From NCBI GenBank assembly GCA_030035585.1, contig CM057476.1, positions 22,738,501 to 22,802,500 of the forward strand: 64,000 bases of DNA, read 5' to 3'. A program made the position numbers and the translations under genes. Each line of letters begins with the position of its first letter. The first letter of the stretch is position 1. Below, piece by piece: positions 45,694 through 57,849 of the stretch. This DNA comes from Dugong dugon. Lineage: Eukaryota; Chordata; Mammalia; Sirenia; Dugongidae. The notes under the pieces are model-generated. The model had not been told where the DNA came from. It was given only the letters and a program-made list of their open reading frames with translations, and ran no database searches.

Positions 45694-46748
45694 AATGTCT
45701 TGAAGACAGCAGACAATATCAAAACATATACAAAAACAGAACAGGATGGTTCCAGTAGACATCCAAAAAAAAAAAAAAAAATACCAGATGACTTTCCAGT
45801 AGAAAATAAGGCACTAGAACTACCCGATAGGGAATTCAAATCTCTAATATTCAGAGCTATCCAAGAGTTTAAGCAAAAAGCTGACAAAAAAGAGGAAAAA
45901 ATAGACAAATTCATAGAAAAGGCAGACAAATTCATGGAAAATACAGACAAAAAAATGGAAGAATTCAAGAAAATAATACAGGAATAAAATGCTAAAAGAA
46001 ATTCACAACTAGAAATCATACAAAATCAACTATTAGAAATCCAAAAGATAACAAGATTTCAGAAATGGACAGTGTCATCGAAGGGCTGAGGAGCAGGTTT
46101 GAAATGATGGAAGACAGGATCAGTGAAACTGAAGACAAACACTTGGTTACAACTCTGGTTGAGGAAAAATCAGAAGAAAAAAAAAACGAAGGAAAATGAA
46201 GAAACCCTGAGAATTATGTGGGATACAATCAAAGGCAAAAATTAGCGAGTGATCGGACTTCCAGAACGGGGGAGAAAACAGAAAACACAGAGAGGATCAT
46301 TGAAGAACTGCTGACAGAAAACTTGCCCAATATCATGAAAGATGAAAAGCTGACCATCCAAGAAACCCATATAGGATAGACCTCAAAAGAAAAGCACCAA
46401 GGCATATCATAATCACACTCACTAAAACCAAAGACAAAGACTCCTGAGAGCAGCTCAAGGAAAACCAAAAGTCACATATAGAGGAGAAACAATAAGACTA
46501 AGCTCTGATTGTTAGGCAGAAACCATGCAGGCAAGAAGGCAATGGGATGATATATGTAAAACCTTGAAAGAAAAAAATTACCAGCCAAGGATAATATATC
46601 CTTCAAAACTCTCATTCAAATATGATGGTGAAATTAGGACATTTCCAAATAAACAGAAATTAAGGGACTATGTAAAAACCAAACCAAACTTACAGAATTA
46701 TTAAAGGGAGTCCTTCAATCTGAGAAGGAACGTCAGACCACAGGCTGA
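45694..46748 (+). pseudogene. L1 ORF1, broken at codon 3 and later
   Basis: The expected start at 45694 reads ATG TCT TGA, so the annotated start is killed at codon 3. A downstream ATG at 45700 reopens 95 codons with the coiled-coil blocks EEKIDKFIEKADKF and DKKMEEFKK, ending at a stop at 45987. The C-terminal domain (KFPNKQKLRDY-like region) is recognisable at about 46620-46720 but out of frame. Span about 351 codons, equal to the copy at 15.7-16.8 kb. Confidence 0.85.
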
Positions 46749-47161
46749 ATCTAGGACACAGGATTGTACCAGCCAGATACCAACCTAGGAAATGAACCCT
46801 CAAGGACTATCCAAAATCAAAAGAATTATACAACAGGGAACCCGCGAGGTTAATCTGTAAATGACAACAACATCAGAACAATAAAAGAGAGAGTAAACAG
46901 TGTAGGTATAGAACCTTCTAATGGAAAGGAAGGCAAGACAATACCAAGTAGTAATAGACTGGTTCAAACCTAGGAAGATAAGAGTAAATTTCAAGGTAAC
47001 CACGAAGAAAGTCAACATACCTACTCATCAAAATAAAGAAGAAAAACATAAAGTCTCAGTAAAAATGAAACCTACAAAAACGGGAAAAAAAAGTCCACAA
47101 ACAAAAGGAATTCAGCACAGGAGAGTAAGAGGAACAAAGAAAACGTCAGCACTACAAAATG
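46749..47161 (+). other. Long L1 inter-ORF region
   Basis: About 410 bp between ORF1 stop and ORF2 start, alignable to 15311-15742. A lysine-rich frame from 46921 (start KARQYQVVIDWFKPRKIRVN) matches the minus-strand one in wording and runs into ORF2. Confidence 0.7.
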
Positions 47162-50100
47162 ATGGCAGTAAACTCACACCTATCAATAATTACACTGAAT
47201 GTAAATGGCCTAAATGCACCCATAAAGAGATGGAGAGAGACATAATGGATAAAAAAGCAGGATCCATCAATATGCTGTCTACAAGAGACACATCTTAGAA
47301 ACAATGATGTAAATTTATTAAAAATCAAAGGATGGAAAAAATACATCAAGCAAACAGCTACCAAAAAATATCAGGAGTGGCAATACTGATCTCAGACAAA
47401 ATAGACTCTAAAGTAAAATCCATCATAAAAGACAAAGGAGGACACTATATAATGATTAAAGAGACGATCCATCATGAAGACATAACCATAATAAACATTT
47501 ATGCACCCAATGATAGGGCTCCAAAATACATAAAACAAACTAAGCACTGAAAAGAGAAATTGACAATTCCAAAATAATAGTAGGAGACTTCAACACCCCA
47601 CTCTTGGTAAAGGACAGAACATCTAGAAAGAAACTCAGCAAAGATATAGAAGACCTAAAGGGTACAATCAGCCAACTTGACCTCATAGACATATATAGAA
47701 TACTCCACGCAACAGCTGCAAAGTACACATTCATCTCCAGTGCACATGGAACGTTCTCCAAAATAGACCACATCTTAGGCCACAGAGCAATCCTCAACAA
47801 GATCCAAAATGCTGAGATAATACAAAGCATCTTCTCTGATCACAATGCCGTCAAGGTAGAAATTAACAACAGAAAGAGCAAGGAAAAAAATCAATTACAT
47901 GGAAACTGAATAACACCCTACTTACAAACCACTGGGTAATAGAAGAAATCAGAGATGGAATCAAAAAATTCCTAGAATCAAATGAGAAAAAAAATACATC
48001 ATACCAAAACCTTTGGGACACAGCAGAGGCAGTCCTCAGAGGACAATTTATAGCAATAGATGCACACATCAAAAAAGAAGAAGGGGACAGATCAAAACAT
48101 TAACTACAGAATTTGAACAAATAGAAAGACAATAGCAAAAAAAAAAAGCCCACAGCCACAAGAAGAAAGGAAATAAAGATCAGAGCAGAAATAAATGAAA
48201 TAGAGAATAGAAAAACAATAGAAAGTATCAACAAAACCAGAAGTTAGTTCTTTGAAAGAATCAACAAAATCAACAAACCACTGGCCAGACTGACAAAAGA
48301 AAAACCCAAATAAGAAACAAAATGGGGGGGACATTACAACAGACCCAACTGAAATAAAAAGGATCATAACAGAGTATTATGAAAAACTATACACCAACAT
48401 ATTTGAAAAACCTAGAGGAAGTGGATAAATTCTAGAAACACACTACCTACCCAAACTAACACAAAGCAATGTTGAAAATCTGAACAAACCCATTAAAAGA
48501 GAAGAGATTGGAAAGGTAATTTAAAAAATCCCAACCAAAAAAAAACCCCGGCCCAGATGTCTTCACTGGAGAATTCTACAAAACATTCAGAGAAGAGCTT
48601 ATACCAGTACTACTGAAACTATTTCAGAACATAGAAAAGGAAACGACACTTCTGAATTCATTCTGCAAAGCCAGCATAACCCTGATACCAAACCAGGCAA
48701 AGACGTCACAAAAAAAGAAAATTACAGACCAATATCTGTCATGAATATAGATGCAAAAATTCTCAACAAAATTCTAGCCAATAGAATTCAGCATCAAAAA
48801 AATAATAAGACCAAGTAGGATTCATACCAGCTATGCAAGGATGGTTCAAAATTAGAAAATCAATAAATGTAATCCACCACATAAATAAGAAGGAAGAAAA
48901 GAATCGCATGGTCATTTCAATTGATGCAGAAAAGGCATTCGACAAAGTCCAACACCCATTCCTGATAAAAACTCTCAGTCAAATAGGTACAGAAGGGAAA
49001 TTTCTCAACATAATAAAGGGCATCTATGCAAAAGCAATGGCCAACATCATTCTTAATGGAGGGAGGCTGAAAACATTCCCCTTGAGAATAGGAAAAAGAC
49101 AAAGATGCCCTTTATTACCACTCCTATTTAACATTGTGCTGGAAGTCCTAGCTAGAGTAATAAGGAAAGAAAAAGAAAGGGCATCCAGATTGATAATGAA
49201 GAAGTTAAACTGTCTCTGTTAGCAGATGATATGATACTATACACAGAAAACCCTAAAGACTCCATGAGAAAACTACTGGAACTAATAGAAAGATTCAGCA
49301 GAGTAGCAAGATACAAGACAAACATACAAAAATCAGTTGGATTCCTATACACCAATAAAGAGAACAATGAAAAGGAAATCAGGAAAACAATACCATTTAT
49401 AACAGCCCCTAAAAAAATAAAATACTTAGGAATAAATCTAACCAAGGTTGTAAAAGACCTATAACAAAGAAAACTACAAAACAGTACTGCAAGAAACCCA
49501 AAGGGATCTATATAAATGGAAAAACATACCATGCTCATGGATAGGTTGACTCAACACTGTGAAAATGACAATTCTACCCAAAGCAATTTACAAATACAAT
49601 GCAATCCCTATCCAAATACCAACAACATTCTTTAAAGAGATGGAAAAACTAATTGTTAACTTTATATGGAAAGGGAAGAAGCTCTGGAAAGTAAAGCACT
49701 ATTGAACAAGAAGAGTAAAGTAGGAGGACTCACCTACCTGACCTCAGAACCTACTATACAGCTACAGTAGTCAAAACAGCCTGCTACTGGTACAATGACA
49801 GATACATTGACCAATGGAACAGGATTGAGAACCCAGATGAAATCCATCTACCTACGGTCACCTGATCTTCGACAAGGCCCCAAAGTCCATCACGTGGGGA
49901 GAAGACAGTCATTTTAACAAATGGTGCTAGCAAAACTGGATGTCCACTTGTAAAAAAATGAAACAGGACCCATACCTCACACTATATACAAAAACTAGTT
50001 CAAAATGGATCAAAGATGTAAATATAAAGCCAAAAACTATAAAGTTCATAGAAGAAAAAATAGGATCATCACTAGAGGCCCTAATAAACGGCATTAACAG

Positions 50101-50943
50101 GATAAAAACCCTAACCAACAACACACAAACTCCAGAAGGTAAGCTAGATAACTGGGATCTTCTAAAAATTAAACACTTATGCTTATCAAAAGACTCTACC
50201 AAAAGAGTAAAAAGAGAACCTACAGACTGGGAAAAAAATTTTGGACATTACAAGTCAGACAAAAGTCTAATCTATAAAATCTACAAGGAAATCCAACACC
50301 TCTACAGCAAAAAGACAAATAATCCAGTTAAAAAATGGGCAAAGGAAATGAACAGACACTTCAACAAAGAAGACATTCAAGCGGCCAACAGACCCATGAG
50401 GAAATGCTCGCGATCACTAGCCATTAGAGAAATGCAAATTAAAACTACAATGAGATACCATCTTACCCCGGCATTACTGGCACGAATCAAAAAAACTGGA
50501 AATAACAAATGTTGGAGACGCTGCGGGGAGATTGGAACTCTTACGCACTCCTGGTGGAAATGCAAAATGATACAACCCTTTTGGAAAAGGATATGGCGCT
50601 TCCTTAGAAAGCTAGAAATAGAAATACCATACAATCCAGCAATCCCACTCCTAGGAATATATCCTAGAGAAATAAGAGCATGACACGAATAGACATATGC
50701 ACACCCATGTTCATTGCAGCATTGTTCATCATAGCAAAACGATGGAAACAACCTAGATGCCCATCAACAGATGAATGGATAAACAAACTGTGGTACATAC
50801 ACACAATGGAGTATTATGCAATGATGAAGAACAATGATGAATTTGTGAAGCATCTCATAACATGGACAAAACTGGAGGACATTATGCTAAGTGAAATAAG
50901 TCAATCACAAATGGTCAAATATTGTATGAGACCTCTATTGTAA
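47162..50943 (+). pseudogene. L1 ORF2, full span, decayed
   Basis: The endonuclease occupies about 47162-47900: DKIDSKVKSIIKDKGGHYIM, YAPNDRAPKY and DHILGHRAILNK are readable. The RT palm lies at about 48700-49460: [14 protein letters not shown] (motif A, aspartate kept) is at 48833-49222, and a later open piece starts just after the position of the catalytic Asp pair and reads MILYTENPKDSMRKLLE. The C-terminal part is open for 247 codons at 49940-50683 and contains the Cys/His cluster CWRRCGEIGTLTHSWWKC. It then shifts to a last frame ending MRPLL at 50943. There are at least five breaks. The size (about 1260 codons) is normal. Confidence 0.9.
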
Positions 50944-52117
50944 AAACTCATGAAAAAGTTTACACACAAAAAGTAACAATCTTTGTTGGTTACAAGGAAT
51001 GGGAGGGGTGGGGGGGGGGAAATACTAAATAGGCAATAGATAAGTGGTAGCTTTGGTGAAGGATGAGACAGTACACAGTACTGGGGAAACCAGCACAACT
51101 TGTACAAGGAAAGGTCATGGAAGCTCCCTAGACACATCCAAACTTCCTGAGGGACTGAATTGCTGGGTGGAGGGCTCTGGGGACCTTGGTTTCAGGGAAA
51201 ATCTAGCTCAATTGGCATAACACAGCTTATAAAGACAATGTTCTACATTCGACCTTGGTGAGTAGTGTCTGGGGTCTTAAAAGCCTGTGAGCGGCCATCT
51301 AAGATACTCCACTGGTCTCATCCCTTCGGGAGTAAGGGAGAATGAAGAGAACAGGATATAAGGAAAAGATTAGTCCAAAGGACTAATTGTCCACAGCTAC
51401 CCAGGCCTCCACTGGACTGAGTCCAGTACAGCTAGATGGTGCCTGGCTACCACCACTGCCTACTCTGACCAGGATCACAACAGAGGGTTCTGGACAGAGC
51501 TGGAGAAGGATGTAGAACAAAATTCTAACTCAAAAAAGACCAGATTTACTGGCCTAAAGGAGACTGGAGAAACCCCAAGAGTATGGCCCCAGACACCCTT
51601 TTAGCTCAGTGGTGAAGTTATCTCTGAGGTTCACCATTCAGCCTGGGAGTGGACAGCCCCATAAAACCAAATGAGACTAACGAGGTACAGCAGTCCAGTG
51701 ACAAGGGCCAGAAGGCAGAAGGGGACAAGGAAGCTGGTGATAGGGAACCCAAGGTTGTGTAAGGATATTGTTGATGTGTTGTGGGATTGTTAACCATTGT
51801 CATAGGGCAACATTTGTAGTAATTGTTAAATGAGAAACTATTTTGTTCTGTAAGCCTTCATCTTAAGTGAGAATAACAGCACAATTGGAAGAGCGTAGTC
51901 AATGTCACTGAACTGTGCATGTGGAAATTTTTGAAATGGTGTATCTTTGGCTATGTGTATTTTTACCAAAAAAAAAAGGTTGAGAAGTTAAAGGGTTGAC
52001 ATGTTGTGGGGTTGTTAACCAATATCATAAAACAATATGTGTACTACTGTTTCTTGAGAAACTATTTGTCCTGTAAGCCTTTACCTGAAGTACAATTAAA
52101 AAAATAAAATAAAAATA
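50944..52117 (+). other. First L1 3' UTR, with doubled terminal module
   Basis: The main body is followed by terminal unit 1 (ATGAGAAACTATTTTGTTCTG), a foreign-like tail (CACTGAACTGTGCATGTGG ... TATTTTTACCA plus A10 at 51968-51978), terminal unit 2 (GTTGTTAACCAATATCATAAAA ... CCTGAAGTACAATT) and an A-rich end. Confidence 0.88.
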
Positions 52118-53027
52118 AAAAAGTAACAAACCTTTGTTGGTTACAAGGGATGGGGTGGGGGAATACTAAATAGGCAGTAGATAAGTGGTAGCTTTGGTGA
52201 AGGATGAGACAGTACACAGTACTGGGGAAACCAGCACAACCTGTACAAGGAAAGGTCATGGAAGCTCCCTAGACACATCCAAACTCCTTGAGGGACTGAA
52301 TTGCTGGGTGGAGGGCTGTGGGGACCATGCTCTCGGGGAACGTAGCTCAATTGGCATAACACAGTTTATAAAGATAATGTTCTACATTCGACCTTGGTGA
52401 GTAGTGTCTGGAGTCTTAAAAGTCTGTGAGCAGCCATCTAAGATACTTCACTGGTCTCACCCCTTCAGGAGCAAGGGAGAATGAAGAGAAAAGGATACAA
52501 GGAGAAGATTAGTCCAAAGGACTAATTCTCCACAGCTACCAAGGCCTCTACCAGACTGAGTCCAGCACAGCTAGATGGTGCCCGGCTACCACCACTGACT
52601 GCTCTGACTGGGATCACAACAGAGGGTTCTGGACAGAGCTGGAGAAGGATGTAGAACAAAATTCTAACACACAGAAAAAAGACCAGATTTACTCGCCTGA
52701 AAGAGACTGGAGAAACCCCGAGAGTATGGCCCCTGGACACCCTTTTAGCTCAGTAATGAAGTCACTCCTGAGGTTCACTGTTCAGCCAAAGATTAGACAG
52801 CCCCATAAAACAAAACGAGACTAATGGGGCACAATGGTCCAGGGACAAGGACTAGAAGGCAGGAGGAGACAGTTAAGCTGGTAATAGGGAACCCAAGTTG
52901 AGAAGGGACAGTGTTGACATGTCGTGGGGTTGTTAACCATTGTCATAAAACAATATGTGTACCGACTGTTTAATGAGAATCTATTTGTTCTGTAAACCTT
53001 CATCTAAAGTACAGAAGAAAAAAAAAC
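52118..53027 (+). other. Second L1 3' UTR copy in tandem, single terminus
   Basis: It begins AAAAAGTAACAAACCTTTG, homologous to 50968 onward, and runs to GTACAGAAGAAAAAAAAACTG. The offset between copies is about 1150 bp. This copy lacks the foreign-like tail, so it is not a simple recent duplication of its neighbour. Confidence 0.88.
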
Positions 53028-53423
53028 TGAATGGAGAAACAGGCAGTTCTAAAATAATAAATAGTTGGAGAATTCAGTACACCACTTTCAATAATGGATA
53101 GAACATCTAGACAGAAGATCAGCAGGAAATAGAGGACCTGAATGACACTGTAAGCCAAATAGACCTAACAGACATTTATAGAACACTTCATCCAACAGCA
53201 GAATATACATTCTTCTCCAGTGCACATGGATCATTCTCTAGGATAAAACAGACCTAACAACTGTTAGGTCACAAAACAAACCTCAATAAATTTAAAAAGA
53301 TTGAAATCATACACAGTATCTTCTCTGACCATAGTGAAATGAAACTAGAAGTCAATAATAGAAAGAAAACTGGATATTTCACAAAAGTGTGGAAATTTAA
53401 CAATATACTCTTAAATAACCAAT

Positions 53424-53428
53424 GGGTC
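53424..53428. repeat. 5-bp target duplication of the provirus (left)
   Basis: GGGTC, repeated at 59959-59963. Exact and of the length expected for ERV-L. Confidence 0.92.
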
Positions 53429-53935
53429 TGTCTTAGGCTGGGTTCTCTAGAGAAGCAAAACCAGTGAAGTGTATAAATTTATATATAGAGAGACATTATA
53501 TCAAGGAAACAGCTCATGTGATTGTAGAGGGTAGAATGTCCGAAGTCCGTGGATCAGGGTAGAGGCCTCTCCCAAGTCACACAGCTGCAGAAGCTGGCAA
53601 GCCCAAGATCGGCAGGTCAGAGAGCAGGGTTCCTGCTCACAGGCTGTGCAGATTGACGAATCCCAGGTTCGGCAGATAAGCTGACAGCTCAAGTCCCAAG
53701 AACGGGAGATGAGATGACAGGAAGCAGCCACAGGATCCAGAGAGCGCAAAAAGCCAGAACATCTGCTTATATACAGATGCAGGCCACACCCCCAAGGAGA
53801 CTCCCTTTCATCTGATTGGCTACTCACAGTATATTCAATCATGGGACTCACAGTATATTCAATCATGGGAATGATTACATTAAAACACCGAGAATCATGG
53901 CCCAGCCAAGTTGACACACAATCTTAACCATCACA
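53429..53935 (-). mobile_element. 3' LTR of the ERV-L provirus
   Basis: 507 bp. It differs from the 5' LTR by roughly 35 mismatches over about 475 positions by eye (about 7 %), and by a 24-bp tandem duplication (units 53822-53845 and 53846-53869, ACTCACAGTATATTCAATCA plus four bases) and a 5-6 bp insertion. Confidence 0.93.
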
Positions 53936-53948
53936 GTCCACCCCTCAT
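53936..53948 (-). promoter_or_regulatory. Polypurine tract
   Basis: On the minus strand, GATGAGGGGTGGAC immediately precedes the 3' LTR start TGTGATGG. In the retroviral life cycle this primes plus-strand DNA. Confidence 0.8.
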
Positions 53949-54151
53949 CAACTTGGCACATGTATCCATCTCCTTAAACCATACATAATCCCTGAATAAA
54001 GACAATTAGAAAGTCATACTTGTGCCTAACATGATACAACTAACACGCGTACAATCAAAAACGCACTAGCCCGGTTTATAGCTTATATTTTATAAGTGAA
54101 GGAGACAAAAATATTTGATGTACACATACAAAGCAGAAATACTCATAACAG

Positions 54152-54731
54152 TTACAGTCCCCATTTCTGCAACTGGTTACGTGGCTGTAACTGGTATTTA
54201 GAACTACCTTCTTCCACCACCCATTCTGTATTCCCTTTGCCCTCAGCAAGCACCTCGGCTGGTCGTGGTTCTTTGCGTGGTGGGGTGACCCAAACCTTCA
54301 TTCCTGAAGGGTCTGTGTCATTAGTAGTCATGTCAGAATTAGGTTGCTGTAGTTTTCCATTGACTTTAATCACAGGGCATAGTAGTACTAAGAGACACGC
54401 CAAGGAATCTCCTGCATTCCTGACACTCTCTTCTTTACCTCCATTATGTAATATCAGTCTGATTTCCTCTTGGTAGTCAGGATCAATCACACCAGCCAGT
54501 ATGGTAACTCCTTTCTTTGCCTGTTGATCCAGATGCATAAGGAGCCCCAAGTGACCAGGTGGCATTCTTCCAGTTTAATGGAATCAATGATGTGTCTCCA
54601 GGTGGGAGCATTCCTCCCTTTGGAACTAAGACCTCTAGGCCTGCAGAGCATAAGGTCGAGGGGACAGGAAGCAAAAATCTTGCAAGTGGGTCACTAGGGG
54701 TAATAGTGAGTGGTGCCACTCCCATTTCCAC
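54152..54731 (-). pseudogene. ERV-L pol: dUTPase domain, frameshifted
   Basis: dUTPase hydrolyses dUTP. The part at 54731-54483 carries the first conserved region (AGLEVLVPKGG, PPGDTSLIPL). After a frame change, 54565-54152 carries PPGHLGLLMHLDQQ and the AGVIDPDYQEEI block, where the aspartates are kept but the usual glycine after DYx is glutamate. It is placed downstream of integrase, as in ERV-L. From here to the 3' LTR only about 215 bp remain, so there is no room for env. Confidence 0.88.
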
Positions 54732-54830
54732 CCCTTGATTCCTGGACCCATGAATCCTGGCTATGGGAGAAACAGCACCATATATTGGACACTAGTTTAA
54801 AGCATACGCAGCCTCCTGGAGAACACTGCC

Positions 54831-55449
54831 TCAACCCTGCAAGGTATTGCCACCTAGCTGGTGCCGTAATTGTGTCTTTAGAAGGCCATTCCATCGTTCT
54901 GTCAAGCCAGCTGCTTCAGGATGATGGGTAACATGGTAAGACCAGTGAATTCCATGAGAATGGGCCCACTGCTGCACTTCATTTGCTGTGAAGTGAGTCC
55001 CTTGATCTGAGGCAATGCTGTGTGGGATACCACGATGGTGGATAAGGCATTCTGTAAGTCCATGAATGGTAGTTTTGGCAGAAGCATTGCGTGCAGGGAA
55101 GGCAAATCCATATCCAGAGTAAGTGTCTATTCCAGTAAGGACAAAACGCTGCCATTTCCATGATGGAAGTGGTCCAATGTAATCAACTTGCACCAGGTTG
55201 CTGGCTGATCACCTCAAGGGATGGTGCCATATCAGGGACTCAATGTTGGTCTCTGCTTCTGGCAGATTAGGCACTCAGCAGAAGCTGTAGCCATGTCAGC
55301 CTTGGTGAGTGGAGTCCATGCTGCTGGGCCCATGCATAACCTCCATCCCTGCCACCATGGCCACTTTGTTCATGAGCCCATTGAGCGATGACGGGAGTAG
55401 CTGGGGAAAGAGGATGACTGGTTTCCACAGAATGCGTCATCCTATCCAC
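54831..55449 (-). pseudogene. ERV-L pol: integrase
   Basis: The core at 55193-54831 is open for 120 codons. It holds the catalytic triad in standard DD35E spacing: D in QVDYIGPL, D in IASDQGTHF, and E in GLTERWNG with exactly 35 residues between the last two. The N-terminal zinc-binding region lies at about 55449-55200 (histidines in AHEQSGHGG in one frame, a C-x2-C pair near 55270 in another), so the frame is broken between it and the core. Dead as a whole, but the core residues are intact. Confidence 0.9.
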
Positions 55450-55542
55450 TTGATTGTTAAAATCATCTTCTGCTGAGGTCCCCTTTGGTGAGCATTCACA
55501 TGAGACACAAATTTCTTCACTTCTTTAGCCCTTTGGAGAGGT

Positions 55543-56374
55543 CTATCCACATACCTCTTCCCCATAAATCCTTGTCTCCAATTTTCCAATCATGTTCCTT
55601 CCAAGTACCTGACCATCCAGCCAAACCATTGGCCACAGCCCATGAATCAGTGTATAATCACACATCTGGCCATTTCTCCTTCCAAGCAAAGTGAACAACC
55701 AGGTGCACTGCTCGAAGTTCTGCCCATTGAGAGGATTTCCCTTCACCACTGTCCTGCAGGGAGGTCCCAGAAAGGGGCTGTAGTGCTGTCGCAGTCCACT
55801 TTCGAATGGCGCCTGCATATGGCGCAGAACCATCTGTAAACCAGGCACCAGTTTTCTCTTCCTCAGTCAACTGATCATAAGGAACTCCCCATGAGGCCAT
55901 AGGTGCAGACTGGGAGATGAAAGGTATTGTGACAGGAGTGGAGACCACGGGCATTTGGGCCACTTCCTCGTGCGACTTACTTGTGCCTTTGGGTCCTGCT
56001 CGGGCCTGATCTTGAATATACCACTTCCATTTAATGATGGAGTGCTGCTGTGCACGTCCAACTTTATGGTTCTGTGGGTCAGACAACACCCAGTTCATGA
56101 TGGGCAGCTCTGGCCTTATGGTGACTTGGTGTCCCATGGTCAAGCATTCAGTCTCTACTAAGGCCCAGTAACAAGCCAAAAGTTGTTTCTCAAAAGGAGA
56201 GTAGTCATCTGCAGAGGATGGCAGAGCTTTGCTCCAAAATCCTAAGGGTCTGTGCTGTGATTCACTGATAGGGGCCTGCCAAAGACTCCAAACAGCATCT
56301 CTATCTGCCACTGACACTTCAAGCACCATTGGATCAGCTGGATCATATGGTCCAAGTGGCAGAGCGGCTTGCAC
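55543..56374 (-). pseudogene. ERV-L pol: RNase H region
   Basis: RNase H removes RNA from the RNA/DNA hybrid. In 56374-55658, the polymerase connection is followed by RNase H motifs FTDGSAPYAG (first Asp) and SQWAELRAVHL (Glu). A TGA at 55658 stops it just before the next catalytic block, whose wording (YTDSWAVANG) continues in the same frame beyond the stop. It shares a frame with the RT core upstream. Confidence 0.88.
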
Positions 56375-56404
56375 AGCAGCCTGAACCTGTTGCAGAGCCT
56401 TCTC

Positions 56405-57281
56405 TTATTCTGGTCCCCACTCAAAACTAGCAGCTTTTTGAGTCACTTGATAAATAGGCTGGAGTATCACACCCAGATGAGGAATATGTTGCCTCCAAAA
56501 TCCAAAGAGGCCCACTAGGTGTGGTGCCCCCTTTTTAATTGTGGGAGCAGCAAGATGCAATAACTTATCCTTCACTTTAGAAGGAATGTCTCGACATGCC
56601 CCACACCACTGGACCCCTAGAAATTTCACTGAAGTGGAAGGTGCCTGAATTTTTGTGGGATTAATCTCCCACCCTCTAGCACGCAAATGTTTTACCAATA
56701 AGTCCAGAGTCATTGGCACTTCTTCCTTACTAGGTCCAGTCAGCATAATGTCATCCATGTAATGGACCAGTGTGATGTCCTGTGGAAGGGAAAGGCGATC
56801 AAGTTCCCTGCGGACTAAATTATGACACAGCACTGGAGAATTAATGTAGCCCTGAGGTAGGCAAGTGAAGGTGTATTGTTGGCCTTGCCAACTGAAGTCA
56901 AACTGCTTCTGGTGGTCCTTTGAAATAGGTTTGGAGAAAAAGGCATTAGCCAGATCAATAGCTGCATACCAGGTACCAGGAGATATATTAATTTGCTTAA
57001 GCAGTGAAATTACATCTGGAACAGCAAATGCAATTGGAGTCACCACCTGGTTAAGTTTTCAGTAATCCACTGTCATTCTCCAAGATCCATCTGATTTTTT
57101 CACAGGCCAAATAGGCGAGTTGAATGGGGATGTGGTGGGAATCAACCACCCCTGCATCCTTCAAGTCCTTGATGGTGGCAGTAATCTCTGCAATCCCTCC
57201 TGGAATGCAGTATTGCTTTTGCTTTACTATTTTCCTAGGTAGGGGCAGTTCTAATGGCTTCCACTTGGCTTTTCCTACCAT
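56405..57281 (-). pseudogene. ERV-L pol: reverse transcriptase
   Basis: The N-terminal fingers ([19 protein letters not shown]) are at 57281-57051. A frameshift near 57050 leads to a 213-codon core, 57046-56405, with motif A (AIDLANAFFS), motif B (LPQGYINSP) and an intact catalytic YMDD (HYMDDIML). The thumb region follows (FLGVQWCG, FGFWRQHIPHLG). A stop separates it from the RNase H part, which is in the same frame. Confidence 0.92.
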
Positions 57282-57294
57282 AATAGCCCTTACT

Positions 57295-57675
57295 CTATTT
57301 GTCAGGGATCCAATGGGGGGGGTTCTGCCAGTTGCTGAGTATATCTATTCCAATTATTCTTTCTGGAACTGGGGAAATCACTATAGGATGGATTTGGGGA
57401 TCCACTGGACCTGTGAGATGGACGTGAGCCAAGACTCCATTAATAACCTGACCTCCATATGCCCCCACTCTGACTGGTGGGCCACAGTGACGTTTTGGTT
57501 CTCCTGGAATTAGTGTCAGCTCAGAGACAGTATCCAGTAATCCCCAAAAAGTCTGATTATTTCCTTTTGCCCAATGAACAGTCACTCTCATAAAAGGCTG
57601 TAGATCCCTTTGGGGAAGGCTAGGAGAAAGATTAACAGTAAAAATTTTTGGCACTGTGTTGGAGTCCTTCCTCAA
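57295..57675 (-). pseudogene. ERV-L protease, active-site glycine replaced
   Basis: Open for 126 codons and in the same frame as gag. The aspartic protease active site, normally LLDTG, reads LLDTVSELTLIPG, so the invariant glycine is valine, which should abolish activity. The C-terminal signature IIGIDIL (family: G-R-D/N or similar) is present. A frameshift separates it from RT. Confidence 0.87.
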
Positions 57676-57849
57676 GGGGACCCGGCCTCCCCTTCATTCA
57701 AGGGGTTGTGGGTCTTTAAACTCGCTGAAATCTGGGAATTGATTGAGGGACTGTGACTCTATTCTGGTGATTCGAGTTAGATGGCTGTTCACCTGACCTA
57801 GAATTCATCCATTTGTATAGATCAAGTAAATATTTAGTAGATTTCCTAT

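Larger units (their letters stand above)
44087..53027 (+). mobile_element. Full-length young L1 (plus) with a second 3' UTR copy behind it
   Basis: It starts GAGGACTTCCAGGCAACATGG, the L1 5' end also seen at 18.43 kb. Order: 5' UTR 44087-45690, ORF1 45694-46748, inter-ORF 46749-47161, ORF2 47162-50943, 3' UTR 50944-52117, then another 3' UTR 52118-53027. About 8.0 kb to the first A-rich end. All frames carry stops and shifts, so it is not active as it stands. Confidence 0.9.

Noticed and set aside
53936-54151. Possible env remnant between dUTPase and 3' LTR
   Set aside because: Only about 215 bp is available and no envelope-like wording is present; ERV-L normally lacks env.
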